Of a stretch of DNA of 64,000 nt, positions 39,929-48,863 are shown piece by piece. A program made the position numbers and the translations under genes. The DNA lies in NCBI RefSeq assembly GCF_012396235.1, contig NZ_JAAXPA010000002.1, positions 124,001 through 188,000 of the forward strand. The letters run 5' to 3'. The notes under the pieces are model-generated. The model was not told the origin of the DNA, ran no database searches, and worked only from the letters and a program-made list of their open reading frames with translations. The DNA comes from Rhodococcus opacus (lineage in GTDB: Bacteria > Actinomycetota > Actinomycetes > Mycobacteriales > Mycobacteriaceae). Numbering within the stretch: position 1 is the stretch's first letter; every line of letters begins with the position of its first letter.

Positions 39929-41175
39929 CGGACAGTGGTGTGGCTCACAACGCCGGGGGTAGCCTCGGCGTTGTGAGCGCTGAACGTCCGACCGCAGACC
40001 GGCTGACCGCAGTGGCAACCGGTGTGGATCTGCCGCGACATGCCCGGCTGCTCAGCCGGGTGCACGACGCCGTGCTGTCCGGGGAGCAGCCGCCCGCGCT
40101 GCCCCGGGACGTGGTGGCGCGGTCGTGGTCCCGACTGCAGGCGGGCGGTGTGAGCCCGGACCACTGCGCGGACGTGGAGCCCGCCGACTTCTCCGAGATC
40201 GAGGCGCGGCGTACCCGGACGGCGCTGCGCACGGTGCTCCCGGAACTGCGCAGCACGCTGACGCAGGTCGCGGACGATGCGAACTTCATCGTGGTCATCG
40301 CCGACGCCGACGGTGTCCTGTTGTGGCGGGAAGGATCCCGCGGGGTCCGGAAGGCGGCCGACGCCCTGGGGTTCACGGAGGGTGCTCGCTGGGCGGAGCA
40401 GGCGGTCGGGACCAATGCGATCGGCACGGCGCTGATCGAAGATGCTGCGGTGCAACTGTTCTCGGCCGAGCACTATGCGCCCTCGCATCACGGCTGGTCG
40501 TGCACAGGGTCGCCGGTGCACGATCCGCGCACCGGTGAGATCCTCGGCGTCGTCGACATCAGTGGGTCGGCGATGTCGATTCACCCGACCACGGTCGCGC
40601 TCGTCCGCACCGCCGTGCGTCTGGCCGAGGCGACACTGTGGCGCGAGCACACGGCGCAACTGGACAAGTTGCGCGGCCGGGCGGCACCGCTGCTCGCGTC
40701 GGCGGGCGGTCCGGCGCTGGTCGTCGACAAGCACGGGTGGGTCGCGGAGGCGAGTGGCATCGCGGCGCCGGAGCGGGTTGCGCCGCCGAGCCTGGACCGG
40801 CCACTGCTCGTCCCGGGGCTCGGGCTGTGCGTGCCCGAACCGCTCGGCGACGGCTGGCTGGTGCGCAGGCGCGTCGACGGGGCAGCCATCGAACTGGAAC
40901 TCGACCTCGGGGACGCGCCGCACGTGACGGTCCGGGGCGACGTCAACTGGACGCGGCCGCTCTCACCCCGGCACGCCCAGATCCTGCGGGTGCTGTCGGT
41001 CGCGGGACCGGCGGGCGTCGACGCGGCCTCGCTCAGCGAATCGTTGTTCGGCGACCGCGACCACGTGGTGGCGGTCCGCGCCGAGGTCTCGCGTCTGCGC
41101 AAGAGTCTCGGCGCGGTCCTGAGCACCCAGCCCTACCGGTTCGCGGCCGGCGTGACGGTCCGGCTCGTCGGGTAG
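39925..41175 (+). CDS. GAF-domain transcriptional regulator without AAA+ domain
   Basis: This 416-residue regulator resembles the sensor half of AcoR-type activators. Its N-terminal region (ARLLSRVHDAVLSGEQPPAL, VVARSWSRLQAGGVSPDH) and GAF domain near residues 100-230 (ANFIVVIADADGVLLWREGS, AVGTNAIGTALIEDAAVQLF, SCTGSPVHDPRTGEILGVVD) are typical. The sigma-54 AAA+ domain is absent; the C-terminus instead looks like a winged helix (LSPRHAQILRVLSVAGPAGV, VAVRAEVSRLRKSLG), as in many actinobacterial regulators of monooxygenases. ATG 39925 overlaps the monooxygenase stop, so it probably controls that gene. Confidence 0.85.
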   Translation: MTDSGVAHNAGGSLGVVSAERPTADRLTAVATGVDLPRHARLLSRVHDAVLSGEQPPALPRDVVARSWSRLQAGGVSPDHCADVEPADFSEIEARRTRTALRTVLPELRSTLTQVADDANFIVVIADADGVLLWREGSRGVRKAADALGFTEGARWAEQAVGTNAIGTALIEDAAVQLFSAEHYAPSHHGWSCTGSPVHDPRTGEILGVVDISGSAMSIHPTTVALVRTAVRLAEATLWREHTAQLDKLRGRAAPLLASAGGPALVVDKHGWVAEASGIAAPERVAPPSLDRPLLVPGLGLCVPEPLGDGWLVRRRVDGAAIELELDLGDAPHVTVRGDVNWTRPLSPRHAQILRVLSVAGPAGVDAASLSESLFGDRDHVVAVRAEVSRLRKSLGAVLSTQPYRFAAGVTVRLVG

Positions 41176-41180
41176 TCCGG

Positions 41181-42653
41181 TCAGGCGCGCGTCGCCGCAC
41201 TGATCCCGGCGCGGCGGCCGTAGAAGCTGCCGTCGCCGAGGGAGGTGCCGCTGGCGTAGCCGCCGGCGCACACACCGGACGTGCACCGTCCCGCCGCGAA
41301 GAGGCCGGGAATCGGTTCGCCGGAGACGTGCAGTACCTCGGAGTTCACGGTCGTCCGCAGGCCGCCGAGCGTGAAGCCGAGGGTGAACCCGCGCAGGTCG
41401 AGTGCCGCGACGGGGGTGCCGATCGGCTTCACCCACTCGGATTTCTTGTGCAGCAGCGGGTCCGATCCTTCGGCGGCGTGCGTGTTGTAGACCTCGACGG
41501 TCGACTGCAGTGCGCCGGCGGGCAAACCCATGTCCGATTCGAGTTCCTCGACGGTCTCCGCCGCCCACTTCGGTTGGACGCGCAGGAACGGCGTGGCCGT
41601 GGTGGCGGCCGCCCCCTCCTCGTAGGACGCCTCGTCGATGATGAGGAACGCCTGGTTGTCCTGGTGGAACAGGGTCATCTGGCCGATCCGCCCGGAGTAC
41701 GTGTCCTCCGGCACGTAGCGCTGCCCCCGGCCGTTGACCAGGATGCCGCGGACGATCAACTGGGGGTCGCAGACGAACGCGACCTCGGTGGCGTCCATGT
41801 GGGCGAGATCGGCGCCGAGGGCCTGCGCCATGAGGATCGACCGTCCGTCGTGCTCCTCGATGGCGGCGCCGGGGCGGCCGATGAGCCGCGGCGCGTGGGC
41901 CTCGATCATCTTGTCGTTGTAGGCGAAGCTGCCGGTGGCGAGGACGACGCCGCGGCGCGCCCGCACGGCCACCTCCTTGCCGTACTGCTTGGCGACGATC
42001 CCGACGACGCGACCGGTGTCGTCCGTGACGAGCGTCTGGACGCGCATGTCGTATTCGGCTCGGACCCCGAGCTTTTCGGCGGTCTCGACGAGCGGCTTCA
42101 TCAGCATGTAGCCACCGCCCTTCTCGCCGGTCCGCTTGCCGTCCATCTGCGGAACGTGGCCGCGCGGTGCGGGAGTCGCGATCTCGTTGAAGGGTGCCGC
42201 GTTCTCGCCGCCGGAGTACATGAGTCCGTCGTCGAACGGGGGCTCCCAGCCGGGTTCGCCCCAGAAGCTCTCCTTGAACGGGACACCACAGTTGACGAGC
42301 CAGTTGTAGTGTTCGACGCTGCCCTCGCAGTAGTCGGTGATCTTCTCCTCGTCGGCACCCGGGCCGAGGGCCGCCATCATGAACGTCTTCATGTTCTCGG
42401 GCGAGTCGTCGAACCCGCACGCCTTCTGCAACGGCGTGCCTCCGCCGAGGTAGATGAAGCCGCCCGCGAGAGCGGCGGCACCGCCCCAGCCGCTGGTGCG
42501 TTCGAGGACCAGGACGTCGGCGCCGGCGCGCGCCGCCTCGATGGAGGCGGACACACCGGCGATGCCGTAACCCGCGACCACGACATCGGCCTCGTAGTCC
42601 CACTCGGTGACCGTTGCTGCGGACCGGGGGCGGATCGGTGTGGCGTCGACCAT
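41181..42653 (-). CDS. FAD-binding dehydrogenase, 3-ketosteroid dehydrogenase/fumarate reductase-like
   Basis: This 490-residue flavoprotein belongs to the fumarate reductase/KstD superfamily. FAD motif VVVAGYGIAGVSASIEAARA is near residue 25, followed by LVLERTSGWGGAAALAGG, VVLATGSFAYNDKMIEAHAP near 235, and a C-terminal FAD loop FAAGRCTSGVCAGGYASGTS near 455 with LGDGSFYGRRAG. It is shorter than classical KstD (about 510-565 aa), so delta-1 dehydrogenation of steroids is a possibility, not a call. The stop lies 5 bp from the convergent GAF gene. A KstR-like site lies 58 bp upstream of the start. Confidence 0.85.
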   Translation of the reverse strand: MVDATPIRPRSAATVTEWDYEADVVVAGYGIAGVSASIEAARAGADVLVLERTSGWGGAAALAGGFIYLGGGTPLQKACGFDDSPENMKTFMMAALGPGADEEKITDYCEGSVEHYNWLVNCGVPFKESFWGEPGWEPPFDDGLMYSGGENAAPFNEIATPAPRGHVPQMDGKRTGEKGGGYMLMKPLVETAEKLGVRAEYDMRVQTLVTDDTGRVVGIVAKQYGKEVAVRARRGVVLATGSFAYNDKMIEAHAPRLIGRPGAAIEEHDGRSILMAQALGADLAHMDATEVAFVCDPQLIVRGILVNGRGQRYVPEDTYSGRIGQMTLFHQDNQAFLIIDEASYEEGAAATTATPFLRVQPKWAAETVEELESDMGLPAGALQSTVEVYNTHAAEGSDPLLHKKSEWVKPIGTPVAALDLRGFTLGFTLGGLRTTVNSEVLHVSGEPIPGLFAAGRCTSGVCAGGYASGTSLGDGSFYGRRAGISAATRA

Positions 42654-42710
42654 GGGTGGAAGTCCTCTCGGGCGGTCACAGGCGAAGTGTGACGTGGGTT
42701 ACCCTCAAAC

Positions 42711-42724
42711 TGTAACCTGTTCCA
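42711..42724. promoter_or_regulatory. KstR-like box upstream of the FAD dehydrogenase
   Basis: TGTAACCTGTTCCA fits TNNAACNNGTTNNA, the motif of the cholesterol-catabolism repressor KstR in mycobacteria and rhodococci. An overlapping GGTTAC-N9-GTAACC inverted repeat (42698-42716 region) is an alternative operator. Confidence 0.45.
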
Positions 42725-42788
42725 AAACCCGATTCGGTGGATCTCCCGGTCAGTGGGACGCCGCGCTCGGAGGTCGGCGAGCGCCCGG

Positions 42789-43193
42789 CTATCCGGGCAG
42801 GTCCGTCACGCCGGACAGCTCGTAGTGCAGCGTCGACGTGCGTGCCAGCCGGTGCGCGAGATGCACCCCGATCCGCTGCACCACGGGATACTTCTCGTCG
42901 ATCAGGGCGCCCGCGGCCCGCGCCTCCTCACCGGACAGCAGTCGCGCCGTGGCCTGCGCCGGCGGACCCGTCGGCTTGCCGGACCACGTGCACGGGCGGA
43001 TCCGGACGTCGGGAAAATTGCGTAGCCGCTTGTTCTTGGACGCCCGTCCCGGGGTCCGGAAGTATGCCCGATCGCCCTGCACGGCGAAGTTGACCGGAGT
43101 GTCCACCCACGAGCCGTCGCGTCTGCGCGTCTGCAACTGCACGACCTTCTCCGCGGCGAAGCGCGGCAGCGCCGGTGATCCCTGGTCCGTCAT
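42789..43193 (-). CDS. PPOX-class F420/FMN split-barrel protein
   Basis: This 134-residue protein has the split beta-barrel of PPOX-class F420-dependent enzymes. It shows EKVVQLQTRRRDGSWVDTPV and FAVQGDRAYFRTPGRASKNK followed by RNFPDVRIRPCTWSGKP, the pattern of the Rv1155/Rv2074-like group with a basic phosphate-binding patch. The second half (ARLLSGEEARAAGALIDEKY) caps the barrel. The substrate is unknown. It is 40 bp upstream of egtE on the same strand, so the two could be co-transcribed read-through partners only if transcription came from above egtE; order on the minus strand is egtE then this gene. Confidence 0.85.
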   Translation of the reverse strand: MTDQGSPALPRFAAEKVVQLQTRRRDGSWVDTPVNFAVQGDRAYFRTPGRASKNKRLRNFPDVRIRPCTWSGKPTGPPAQATARLLSGEEARAAGALIDEKYPVVQRIGVHLAHRLARTSTLHYELSGVTDLPG

Positions 43194-43233
43194 CGCGAAG
43201 TCCTGATATTCGGGTGAGTTCCAGCGTACTGCC

Positions 43234-44409
43234 CTAGTTCGCGAGTGTCCGCACCTCCGCGAGGAACCGGTCGAGGTCGTCGGGGGAGCAGAAGTAGTGC
43301 GGCGACGCCCGCACCACGGCGTCCAGTCCGCGGGCGCTCATGTCCAGCAGCGTCGATCCACGCAGGCTGGCCGTGACCGTGACGTTGCGGGCGGCCAGCT
43401 GTTTCCGGACGTCGCCGGGATCGAACCCGTCGACGGTGAACGAGACGATTCCGCAGCGGCGGGCGCCGAGGTCGCGCACGGTGACACCGGGGATCGCCGC
43501 GAGCCCCGACCGGAGGTGCTCCGCCCCGGCAGCAACGGCCACCGCGACCTCGTCCACCCCGAGGTCGAGGAGATAGTCGGCCGCCACTCCGAGTCCGAGG
43601 CGCGCGGCGACGTCGCATTCCCAGAATTCGAACCGGCTGGCGTCGGTGGCGAGCCGGTACGCATCGGCTGCGGTCCACTCCGCGCTGTGCAGGTCGAGGG
43701 CGGCCGGCTCGAGCGTCGCGGCCAGTTCCGGCCGGACGTACAGGAAGCCGGTGCCCCGCGGTGCACGAAGCCATTTGCGGCCCGTGGCGGAGAGCGCGTC
43801 GACGCCCAGTTCGCCCACGTCGAGCGCGATCTGACCGACCGACTGGCACGCGTCGAGCAGCACGAGCGCGCCGTGCGAATGTGCCAGCTCCGTCACCTCG
43901 CGGACGGGGTTGACCAGACCGCCGTTGGTGGGCACGTGCACGAGGGACACGAGACGGACCCGGTCGTCGAGAAGCGTCTCGAGGGCGGCCACGTCGATCT
44001 GGCCCGCCGGGTCGCTGGGGATCACGTCGACCGTCGCGCCCACGGACCGGGCCCGTTGCAGGACGGCGATGGCGTTGCTGGCGTACTCGACCTCCGAGAT
44101 CAGCACTCGGTCACCGGCCCGGAGCGGGACGGCATGGAAGAAGTCGTTCCAGGCGGTGGTGGCACTGTCCACCAGGGCGATGCCGTCGGCGCTCGCCCCG
44201 ATCAGCCGGCCCAGGGACGACTTGACGGCGGCGAGATCGTCGGCCCGTTCGGCGGCCGCGACGTAGCCGCCCACGTCGGCTTCCCGGCGCAGGTGCGCGA
44301 ACACGGCGTCCAGGACCGGGGTCGGCGGAAGCGAGGAGCCCGCGCTGTCGAGGAACACCTTGTCGAGGCAGCCCGGGGTGTCCCGTCGCGCCTGCTCGAG
44401 GTCGAGCAT
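43234..44409 (-). CDS. egtE: Ergothioneine biosynthesis PLP-dependent C-S lyase EgtE
   Basis: EgtE cleaves hercynylcysteine sulfoxide to release ergothioneine. The 391-residue class-V aminotransferase-fold protein has LDSAGSSLPPTPVLDAVFAH at the N-terminus, VDSATTAWNDFFHAVPLRAG near residue 78, LLDACQSVGQIALDVGELGV near 185, and the PLP lysine in SATGRKWLRAPRGTGFLYVR near 210. The start ATG 44409 is preceded by GGGAGG; a longer open frame is not needed. It is divergent from egtABCD, 146 bp away, whereas in mycobacteria egtE follows egtD. Assignment rests mainly on this context plus the fold. Confidence 0.87.
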   Translation of the reverse strand: MLDLEQARRDTPGCLDKVFLDSAGSSLPPTPVLDAVFAHLRREADVGGYVAAAERADDLAAVKSSLGRLIGASADGIALVDSATTAWNDFFHAVPLRAGDRVLISEVEYASNAIAVLQRARSVGATVDVIPSDPAGQIDVAALETLLDDRVRLVSLVHVPTNGGLVNPVREVTELAHSHGALVLLDACQSVGQIALDVGELGVDALSATGRKWLRAPRGTGFLYVRPELAATLEPAALDLHSAEWTAADAYRLATDASRFEFWECDVAARLGLGVAADYLLDLGVDEVAVAVAAGAEHLRSGLAAIPGVTVRDLGARRCGIVSFTVDGFDPGDVRKQLAARNVTVTASLRGSTLLDMSARGLDAVVRASPHYFCSPDDLDRFLAEVRTLAN

Positions 44410-44555
44410 GTCCGATACCTCCCTTTTCGCGGTGAATGGACTCGAACGTACCTGTGCAGGTTCCTCCAAAAGTATGCCGTTGGGGCGTGCATCGACGGCC
44501 GAGGCGCTCTAATGTCGATAACGACGTTCAGGCGGCGCCCGAAGGGGAGGGTCGA

Positions 44556-45770
44556 ATGGCTACTGCAGTTCAGTCCGTCGAGGCAACGTGTTTCACGTCG
44601 CGGCCGGCGGCGGAGGCGTACCTGGGTGGTGTGTGTTTCAAACTTGGGCCGCCGCAGCTGATCGGCGCGGAATTGGAGTGGCTGACCGCGCAACTGCCGG
44701 AAAACGTGCGCCCCGACCTCGCCGCTCTCGCTGAAGCTCTCGGGCCGCACACTCCCAGAACCATCGATCCCTCTTCTCCTGCTCAGCCCCTTCCCGGTGG
44801 CAGCGTCGTCACGGTCGAACCCGGCGGACAGATCGAACTGTCCAGCGCCCCCTATTACTCCGCACGCGAATTGTGCGACTATCTCGCCGCCGATCAGGCG
44901 GTTCTCGCGGACCTGTTGTCGTCCCAATCGATCCTCATGTCGTCCGAGGCCGCGGACACCCGCCGGCCCGCGCAGCGTCTCCTCCAATCGCCGCGGTACT
45001 GCGCGATGGAATCCCACTTCACCGGCATCGGGCCCTTCGGGAAACTGATGATGTGCAACACCGCCGCAACGCAGATCAGCGTGGACGCCGGGGCCGATCC
45101 GGTTGCGGTGGAGAAGCGGTGGCACCTGCTCCATGCCATCGGTCCTGCATTGATCGCGGCCTTCGCGTGTTCGCCGCGGCTCTACGGGGGACCCGACGGG
45201 CAATGGGCATCGCAGCGGATGCGAACGTGGCTCGAACTCGATTCGCCGCGCACCACCGGAACCCCGCACATCGCGGACTATGCGGGGTGGGTACTGGACG
45301 TGCCGCTGCTGTGCATCCGTAACGACGGAACGGACTGGACTGCGCCCGACGGTGCAACTTTCGCCGACTGGGTCGAGGGCGCGCTGGACGACGTGATCGG
45401 ACGCCCGATGCCCGCCGACCTCGACTACCATCTCACCACCCTGTTTCCGCCCGTTCGTGCGGCCGGTCATCTCGAGGTGCGCTACCTCGACGCGCAACCG
45501 GGTGACCAGTGGCGGGTTCCCATCGCGGCGATCGACGCGCTGCTGTCGGGTCCGGGTGCCATGACCGAGGCGCTCGACGCGGCGCTGCCCACCGCCGAAC
45601 GCTGGCGGGACGCGGCCGAGTTCGGTCTGGCCGACCTCGAACTGCGCGCTGCGGCAACATCTCTGCTGTCGCTGGCGGCGGCGTACTCGCCCGACCCCGA
45701 ATTCGTCAGACTGCTCGATGCCGCCGCCGAGCGATGTTGCCGGGGCCAGGCACCGAGCGGGGAACGCTGA
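44556..45770 (+). CDS. egtA: Glutamate--cysteine ligase EgtA
   Basis: EgtA makes gamma-glutamylcysteine, a sulfur donor for EgtB. The 404-residue GshA-like protein has VCFKLGPPQLIGAELEWLTA (Glu metal ligands) near residue 25, TVEPGGQIELSSAPYYSARE near 87, and PRYCAMESHFTGIGPFGKLM and MCNTAATQISVDAG near 150-170, which are the ATP-grasp-like GCS2 family boxes. The ATG 44556 follows GAAGGGGAGGG. It heads the operon egtA-B-C-D; each following gene starts at or within a few bases of the previous stop. Confidence 0.95.
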   Translation: MATAVQSVEATCFTSRPAAEAYLGGVCFKLGPPQLIGAELEWLTAQLPENVRPDLAALAEALGPHTPRTIDPSSPAQPLPGGSVVTVEPGGQIELSSAPYYSARELCDYLAADQAVLADLLSSQSILMSSEAADTRRPAQRLLQSPRYCAMESHFTGIGPFGKLMMCNTAATQISVDAGADPVAVEKRWHLLHAIGPALIAAFACSPRLYGGPDGQWASQRMRTWLELDSPRTTGTPHIADYAGWVLDVPLLCIRNDGTDWTAPDGATFADWVEGALDDVIGRPMPADLDYHLTTLFPPVRAAGHLEVRYLDAQPGDQWRVPIAAIDALLSGPGAMTEALDAALPTAERWRDAAEFGLADLELRAAATSLLSLAAAYSPDPEFVRLLDAAAERCCRGQAPSGER

Positions 45771-47074
45771 TGGGTACCCGCGAGAAGATCGAGACGGTGT
45801 TGACACGGGCGCGGGAGCGCACCGCCGGGTTGACGGACTGTGTGGACGGGGAAGACCTCGTCGCGCAGCATTCGCCGTTGATGAGCCCGCTCGTGTGGGA
45901 TCTCGCGCACATCGGCAATCAGGAAGAGTTGTGGCTCGTGCGGGATGTCGGGGGCCGGGAACCGGTCCGCCGCGATATCGACGAGTTGTACGACGCATTC
46001 AAACATTCGAGGAACTCCCGGCCGTCCCTGCCGCTGCTGAACCCGGACGAGGCGAGGGAATACATACGAACTGTTCGAGACAAGGCGTGGGACGTGCTCG
46101 ACCGCAGCACGTTCCGGGGCCGGCCGCTCGAGGAGAACGGATTCGCATTCGGCATGATCGCGCAGCACGAGCAGCAGCACGCCGAAACGATGCTCGCCAC
46201 CCATCAACTGCGCACCGGTGCAGCAGTACTGGCCGCGGAGAGCGCGCCGCGTGTCGGCGGGGCGATGGACGAGGACGAAGTGGTCATTCCCTCCGGCGAA
46301 TTCACGATGGGGACGTCGGACGATCCGTGGGCACTCGACAACGAGAGGTCCGCGCACCCCGTGCACGTCCCGGCGTTCGTGATCGACGCCGTCCCCGTCA
46401 CCAACGGCCGCTACCTCGAGTTCATGGACGACGGTGGTTACGCACGTCCCGAATTGTGGAGTGAGCGGGGATGGGCGCACCGCCTCGAAGCGGGGCTGGA
46501 CGCTCCCCAGTTCTGGGAGAACGACGGCTGCGGAACGTGGTGGCGACGGCGGTTCGGGGTGACCGAGCCGATCCATCTCCAGGAACCGGTCGTGCACGTC
46601 TGCTTCTTCGAGGCCGAGGCGTTCGCGCGCTGGGACGGCAAGAGACTTCCGACCGAAGCCGAATGGGAGAAGGCCGCGCGATGGGACCCGTTCACCGACC
46701 GGTCGCGCCGATTCCCCTGGGGTGACGACGAACCCGACGCCTCGCTGGCCAACCTCGGGCAGCACCACCTCGGACCCGCGGTGGTCGGGGCATACCCGTC
46801 GGGGGCGTCCCCGCTCGGCGTCCATCAACTGATCGGCGACGTGTGGGAGTGGACGTCGTCGCCCTTCGAGCCCTATCCCGGTTTCTCGGCATTCCCGTAC
46901 CGCGAGTACTCGGAGGTGTTCTACGGCGGCGACTACCGCGTGCTGCGCGGCGGTTCGTTCGGCACCGATCCGGTGGCATGCCGTGGGACGTTCCGCAACT
47001 GGGACCACCCGATCCGCAGGCAGATCTTCTCCGGATTCCGCTGTGCCCGGGACCTTCCGGGAGACGACCGCTGA
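45770..47074 (+). CDS. egtB: Sulfoxide synthase EgtB
   Basis: This iron(II), O2-dependent enzyme joins hercynine to gamma-glutamylcysteine as a sulfoxide. In 434 residues, the N-terminal DinB-like part provides the three-histidine site: His in WDLAHIGNQEELWL (residue 47) and the pair in MIAQHEQQHAETMLA near 130. The C-terminal FGE-sulfatase/lectin domain from about 165 contains VVIPSGEFTMGTS, RLPTEAEWEKAARWDP, LIGDVWEWTSSPF and RVLRGGSFGTDPVACRGTFR. The ATG overlaps the egtA stop by one base. Confidence 0.96.
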   Translation: MGTREKIETVLTRARERTAGLTDCVDGEDLVAQHSPLMSPLVWDLAHIGNQEELWLVRDVGGREPVRRDIDELYDAFKHSRNSRPSLPLLNPDEAREYIRTVRDKAWDVLDRSTFRGRPLEENGFAFGMIAQHEQQHAETMLATHQLRTGAAVLAAESAPRVGGAMDEDEVVIPSGEFTMGTSDDPWALDNERSAHPVHVPAFVIDAVPVTNGRYLEFMDDGGYARPELWSERGWAHRLEAGLDAPQFWENDGCGTWWRRRFGVTEPIHLQEPVVHVCFFEAEAFARWDGKRLPTEAEWEKAARWDPFTDRSRRFPWGDDEPDASLANLGQHHLGPAVVGAYPSGASPLGVHQLIGDVWEWTSSPFEPYPGFSAFPYREYSEVFYGGDYRVLRGGSFGTDPVACRGTFRNWDHPIRRQIFSGFRCARDLPGDDR

Positions 47075-47075
47075 G

Positions 47076-47822
47076 ATGTGCCGACACCTGGGCTATCTGG
47101 GACCGGAACAGTCGGTGGGCGACCTCCTGAGTCGCGGCGAGAACTCGCTACTGCGCCAGTCCTACGCGCCACACGACATGAGGGGTGGCGGAACCATCAA
47201 CGCCGACGGATTCGGTGTGGGGTGGTGGGGAACGGACGGCTTCTCCCGCTACCGCAGTGCTCAGCCGCTGTGGTCCGACCCCGTCGTGCGAGAGACGTTG
47301 CCGAACATCCGCTCCCGCGCGGTGATGGCCGCCGCTCGGTCGGCGACGGTCGGGATGCCCGTGCAGCACACGGCCTGTGCACCGTTCTCCGACGAGACCT
47401 GGGCCTTCAGCCACAACGGGGTGGTGCGCGGGTGGCCGGAGTCGCTCGGCGCGCTCGCCGCGGAGCTACCCGTGAGCGATCTGCTGCAACTCGAGGCACC
47501 GACCGACTCGGCCGCGTTGTGGCTGCTCCTGCGCCGGGCACTCGGCGAGCAGGACCCCGAGAAGGCGATGAGTGCGCTCGTGCAGGACGTCGTCGCCGCG
47601 GCCCCGAACTCGCGATTGAATCTGCTGCTGGGCAACGGCAGCGAACTGTGGGCCACCACCTGGCATCACTCGCTGTCGGCGCTCGTCGACGACGAGCGGG
47701 CCATCCTGATGTCCGAACCCTACGACGACAACCCCGCATGGCAATCGATTCCGGACCGGCACTTCGTCAGCGCACGCCCCGGACACCTGATCGTCACCCC
47801 GCTCGAGATGGGAGCACGATGA
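47076..47822 (+). CDS. egtC: Amidohydrolase EgtC
   Basis: EgtC removes the gamma-glutamyl group from the EgtB product. This class-II glutamine amidotransferase-like Ntn hydrolase of 248 residues begins MCRHLGYLGP, so Cys2 becomes the nucleophile after methionine removal. Other features are NADGFGVGWWGTDGFSRYRS near residue 45, PVQHTACAPFSDETWAFSHN (HNG-type loop) near 92 and TDSAALWLLLRRALGEQDP near 147. It starts 2 bp after egtB and overlaps egtD by 4 bp. Confidence 0.95.
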   Translation: MCRHLGYLGPEQSVGDLLSRGENSLLRQSYAPHDMRGGGTINADGFGVGWWGTDGFSRYRSAQPLWSDPVVRETLPNIRSRAVMAAARSATVGMPVQHTACAPFSDETWAFSHNGVVRGWPESLGALAAELPVSDLLQLEAPTDSAALWLLLRRALGEQDPEKAMSALVQDVVAAAPNSRLNLLLGNGSELWATTWHHSLSALVDDERAILMSEPYDDNPAWQSIPDRHFVSARPGHLIVTPLEMGAR

Positions 47823-48793
47823 CCACCACACCGACACTCGAGGTGTACCTGCAGCCCGAGCAGCTGAAGGCCGCTCTGCGCAAGGACGCCACCGTCGGGC
47901 TCACGTCGAACCCGAAATGGCTGCCTCCCAAATACTTCTACGACGCCCGCGGGAGCGAGCTGTTCGAACAGATCACCGCGTTACCTGAATACTTCCCGAC
48001 GCGTACCGAACGGGAACTGCTCAGACGGTATTCGGGGGAGATCGCCGAGGTCGCGGCGCCGGAGATTCTCGTCGAACTCGGATCCGGGTCGTCGGAGAAG
48101 ACACGGTTGCTGCTGGGCGCCGGCACGCGGCACGGAAGCCTCCATACGTACGTACCGCAGGACGTGTCGGTGTCCGCGCTCGAGAGCGCGGCGGAGCAGA
48201 TCGGTGTGGAGTTCCCGAATCTGACCGTGCGCGGCGTCGTCAGCGACTTCACCGAGTCGTTGCACCACCTGCCACGCGGTGGCCGCCGCACGATCGCGTT
48301 CCTCGGTGGCACCCTCGGAAACATGGTGCCCGCCGAGCGGGCGGAGTTCCTCTCCGGGATCGCCGACGTCCTCGAGCCGGGGGAGCACCTGCTCCTCGGG
48401 GTCGGACTGGTCACCGATCCCGCCGTCCTCGTCCCCGCCTACGACGACGCGGCCGGGGTGACCGCCGAGTTCAACCGTAACGTGCTGCGGGTCCTCAACA
48501 CACAGCTCGACGCCGATTTCCCGGTGGACGAGTTCCGGCACGTCGCGCTGTGGGACGCCGACAACGAGTGGATCGAGATGCGGCTCGAAGCCGAGCGTGC
48601 CATGTCGGTCCGCGTGGGCGAGCTGGATCTGGACGTGGAATTCACCGAGGGTGAGCAGCTGCGGACGGAAATCTCCGCCAAGTTCACCCTCGACGGCATC
48701 CGACGGGAGTTGGCGGAGGCGGGATTCGACGTCGACCGCACCTGGACCGATCCCGACGACCGCTTCGCGCTGGTGTGCGCCGCGCGGAACTGA
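47819..48793 (+). CDS. egtD: Histidine N-alpha-methyltransferase EgtD
   Basis: EgtD trimethylates histidine to hercynine with SAM, the first committed step. The 324-residue protein shows LTSNPKWLPPKYFYDARGSE near residue 27, FEQITALPEYFPTRTERELL, the SAM motif ILVELGSGSSEKTRLLL near 82, TIAFLGGTLGNMVPAERAEF near 160, and LRTEISAKFTLDGIRRELAE near 280. The ATG is inside the egtC stop (ATGA). A GTGAGT-family hairpin 3 bp past the stop ends the operon. Confidence 0.96.
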   Translation: MTTTPTLEVYLQPEQLKAALRKDATVGLTSNPKWLPPKYFYDARGSELFEQITALPEYFPTRTERELLRRYSGEIAEVAAPEILVELGSGSSEKTRLLLGAGTRHGSLHTYVPQDVSVSALESAAEQIGVEFPNLTVRGVVSDFTESLHHLPRGGRRTIAFLGGTLGNMVPAERAEFLSGIADVLEPGEHLLLGVGLVTDPAVLVPAYDDAAGVTAEFNRNVLRVLNTQLDADFPVDEFRHVALWDADNEWIEMRLEAERAMSVRVGELDLDVEFTEGEQLRTEISAKFTLDGIRRELAEAGFDVDRTWTDPDDRFALVCAARN

Positions 48794-48795
48794 CC

Positions 48796-48841
48796 CATGT
48801 GAGTGGCATTGTGTGCCCGCGCACGCGGTGCCACTCACATG
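48796..48841 (+). terminator. egt operon terminator
   Basis: Perfect 13-bp arms CATGTGAGTGGCA / TGCCACTCACATG flank a 20-nt loop that itself contains a short GTGTGC/GCACGC pairing. It lies between egtD and a secreted-protein gene. Confidence 0.8.
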
Positions 48842-48863
48842 CAGCGACAAGGAAAGGGTAAGT

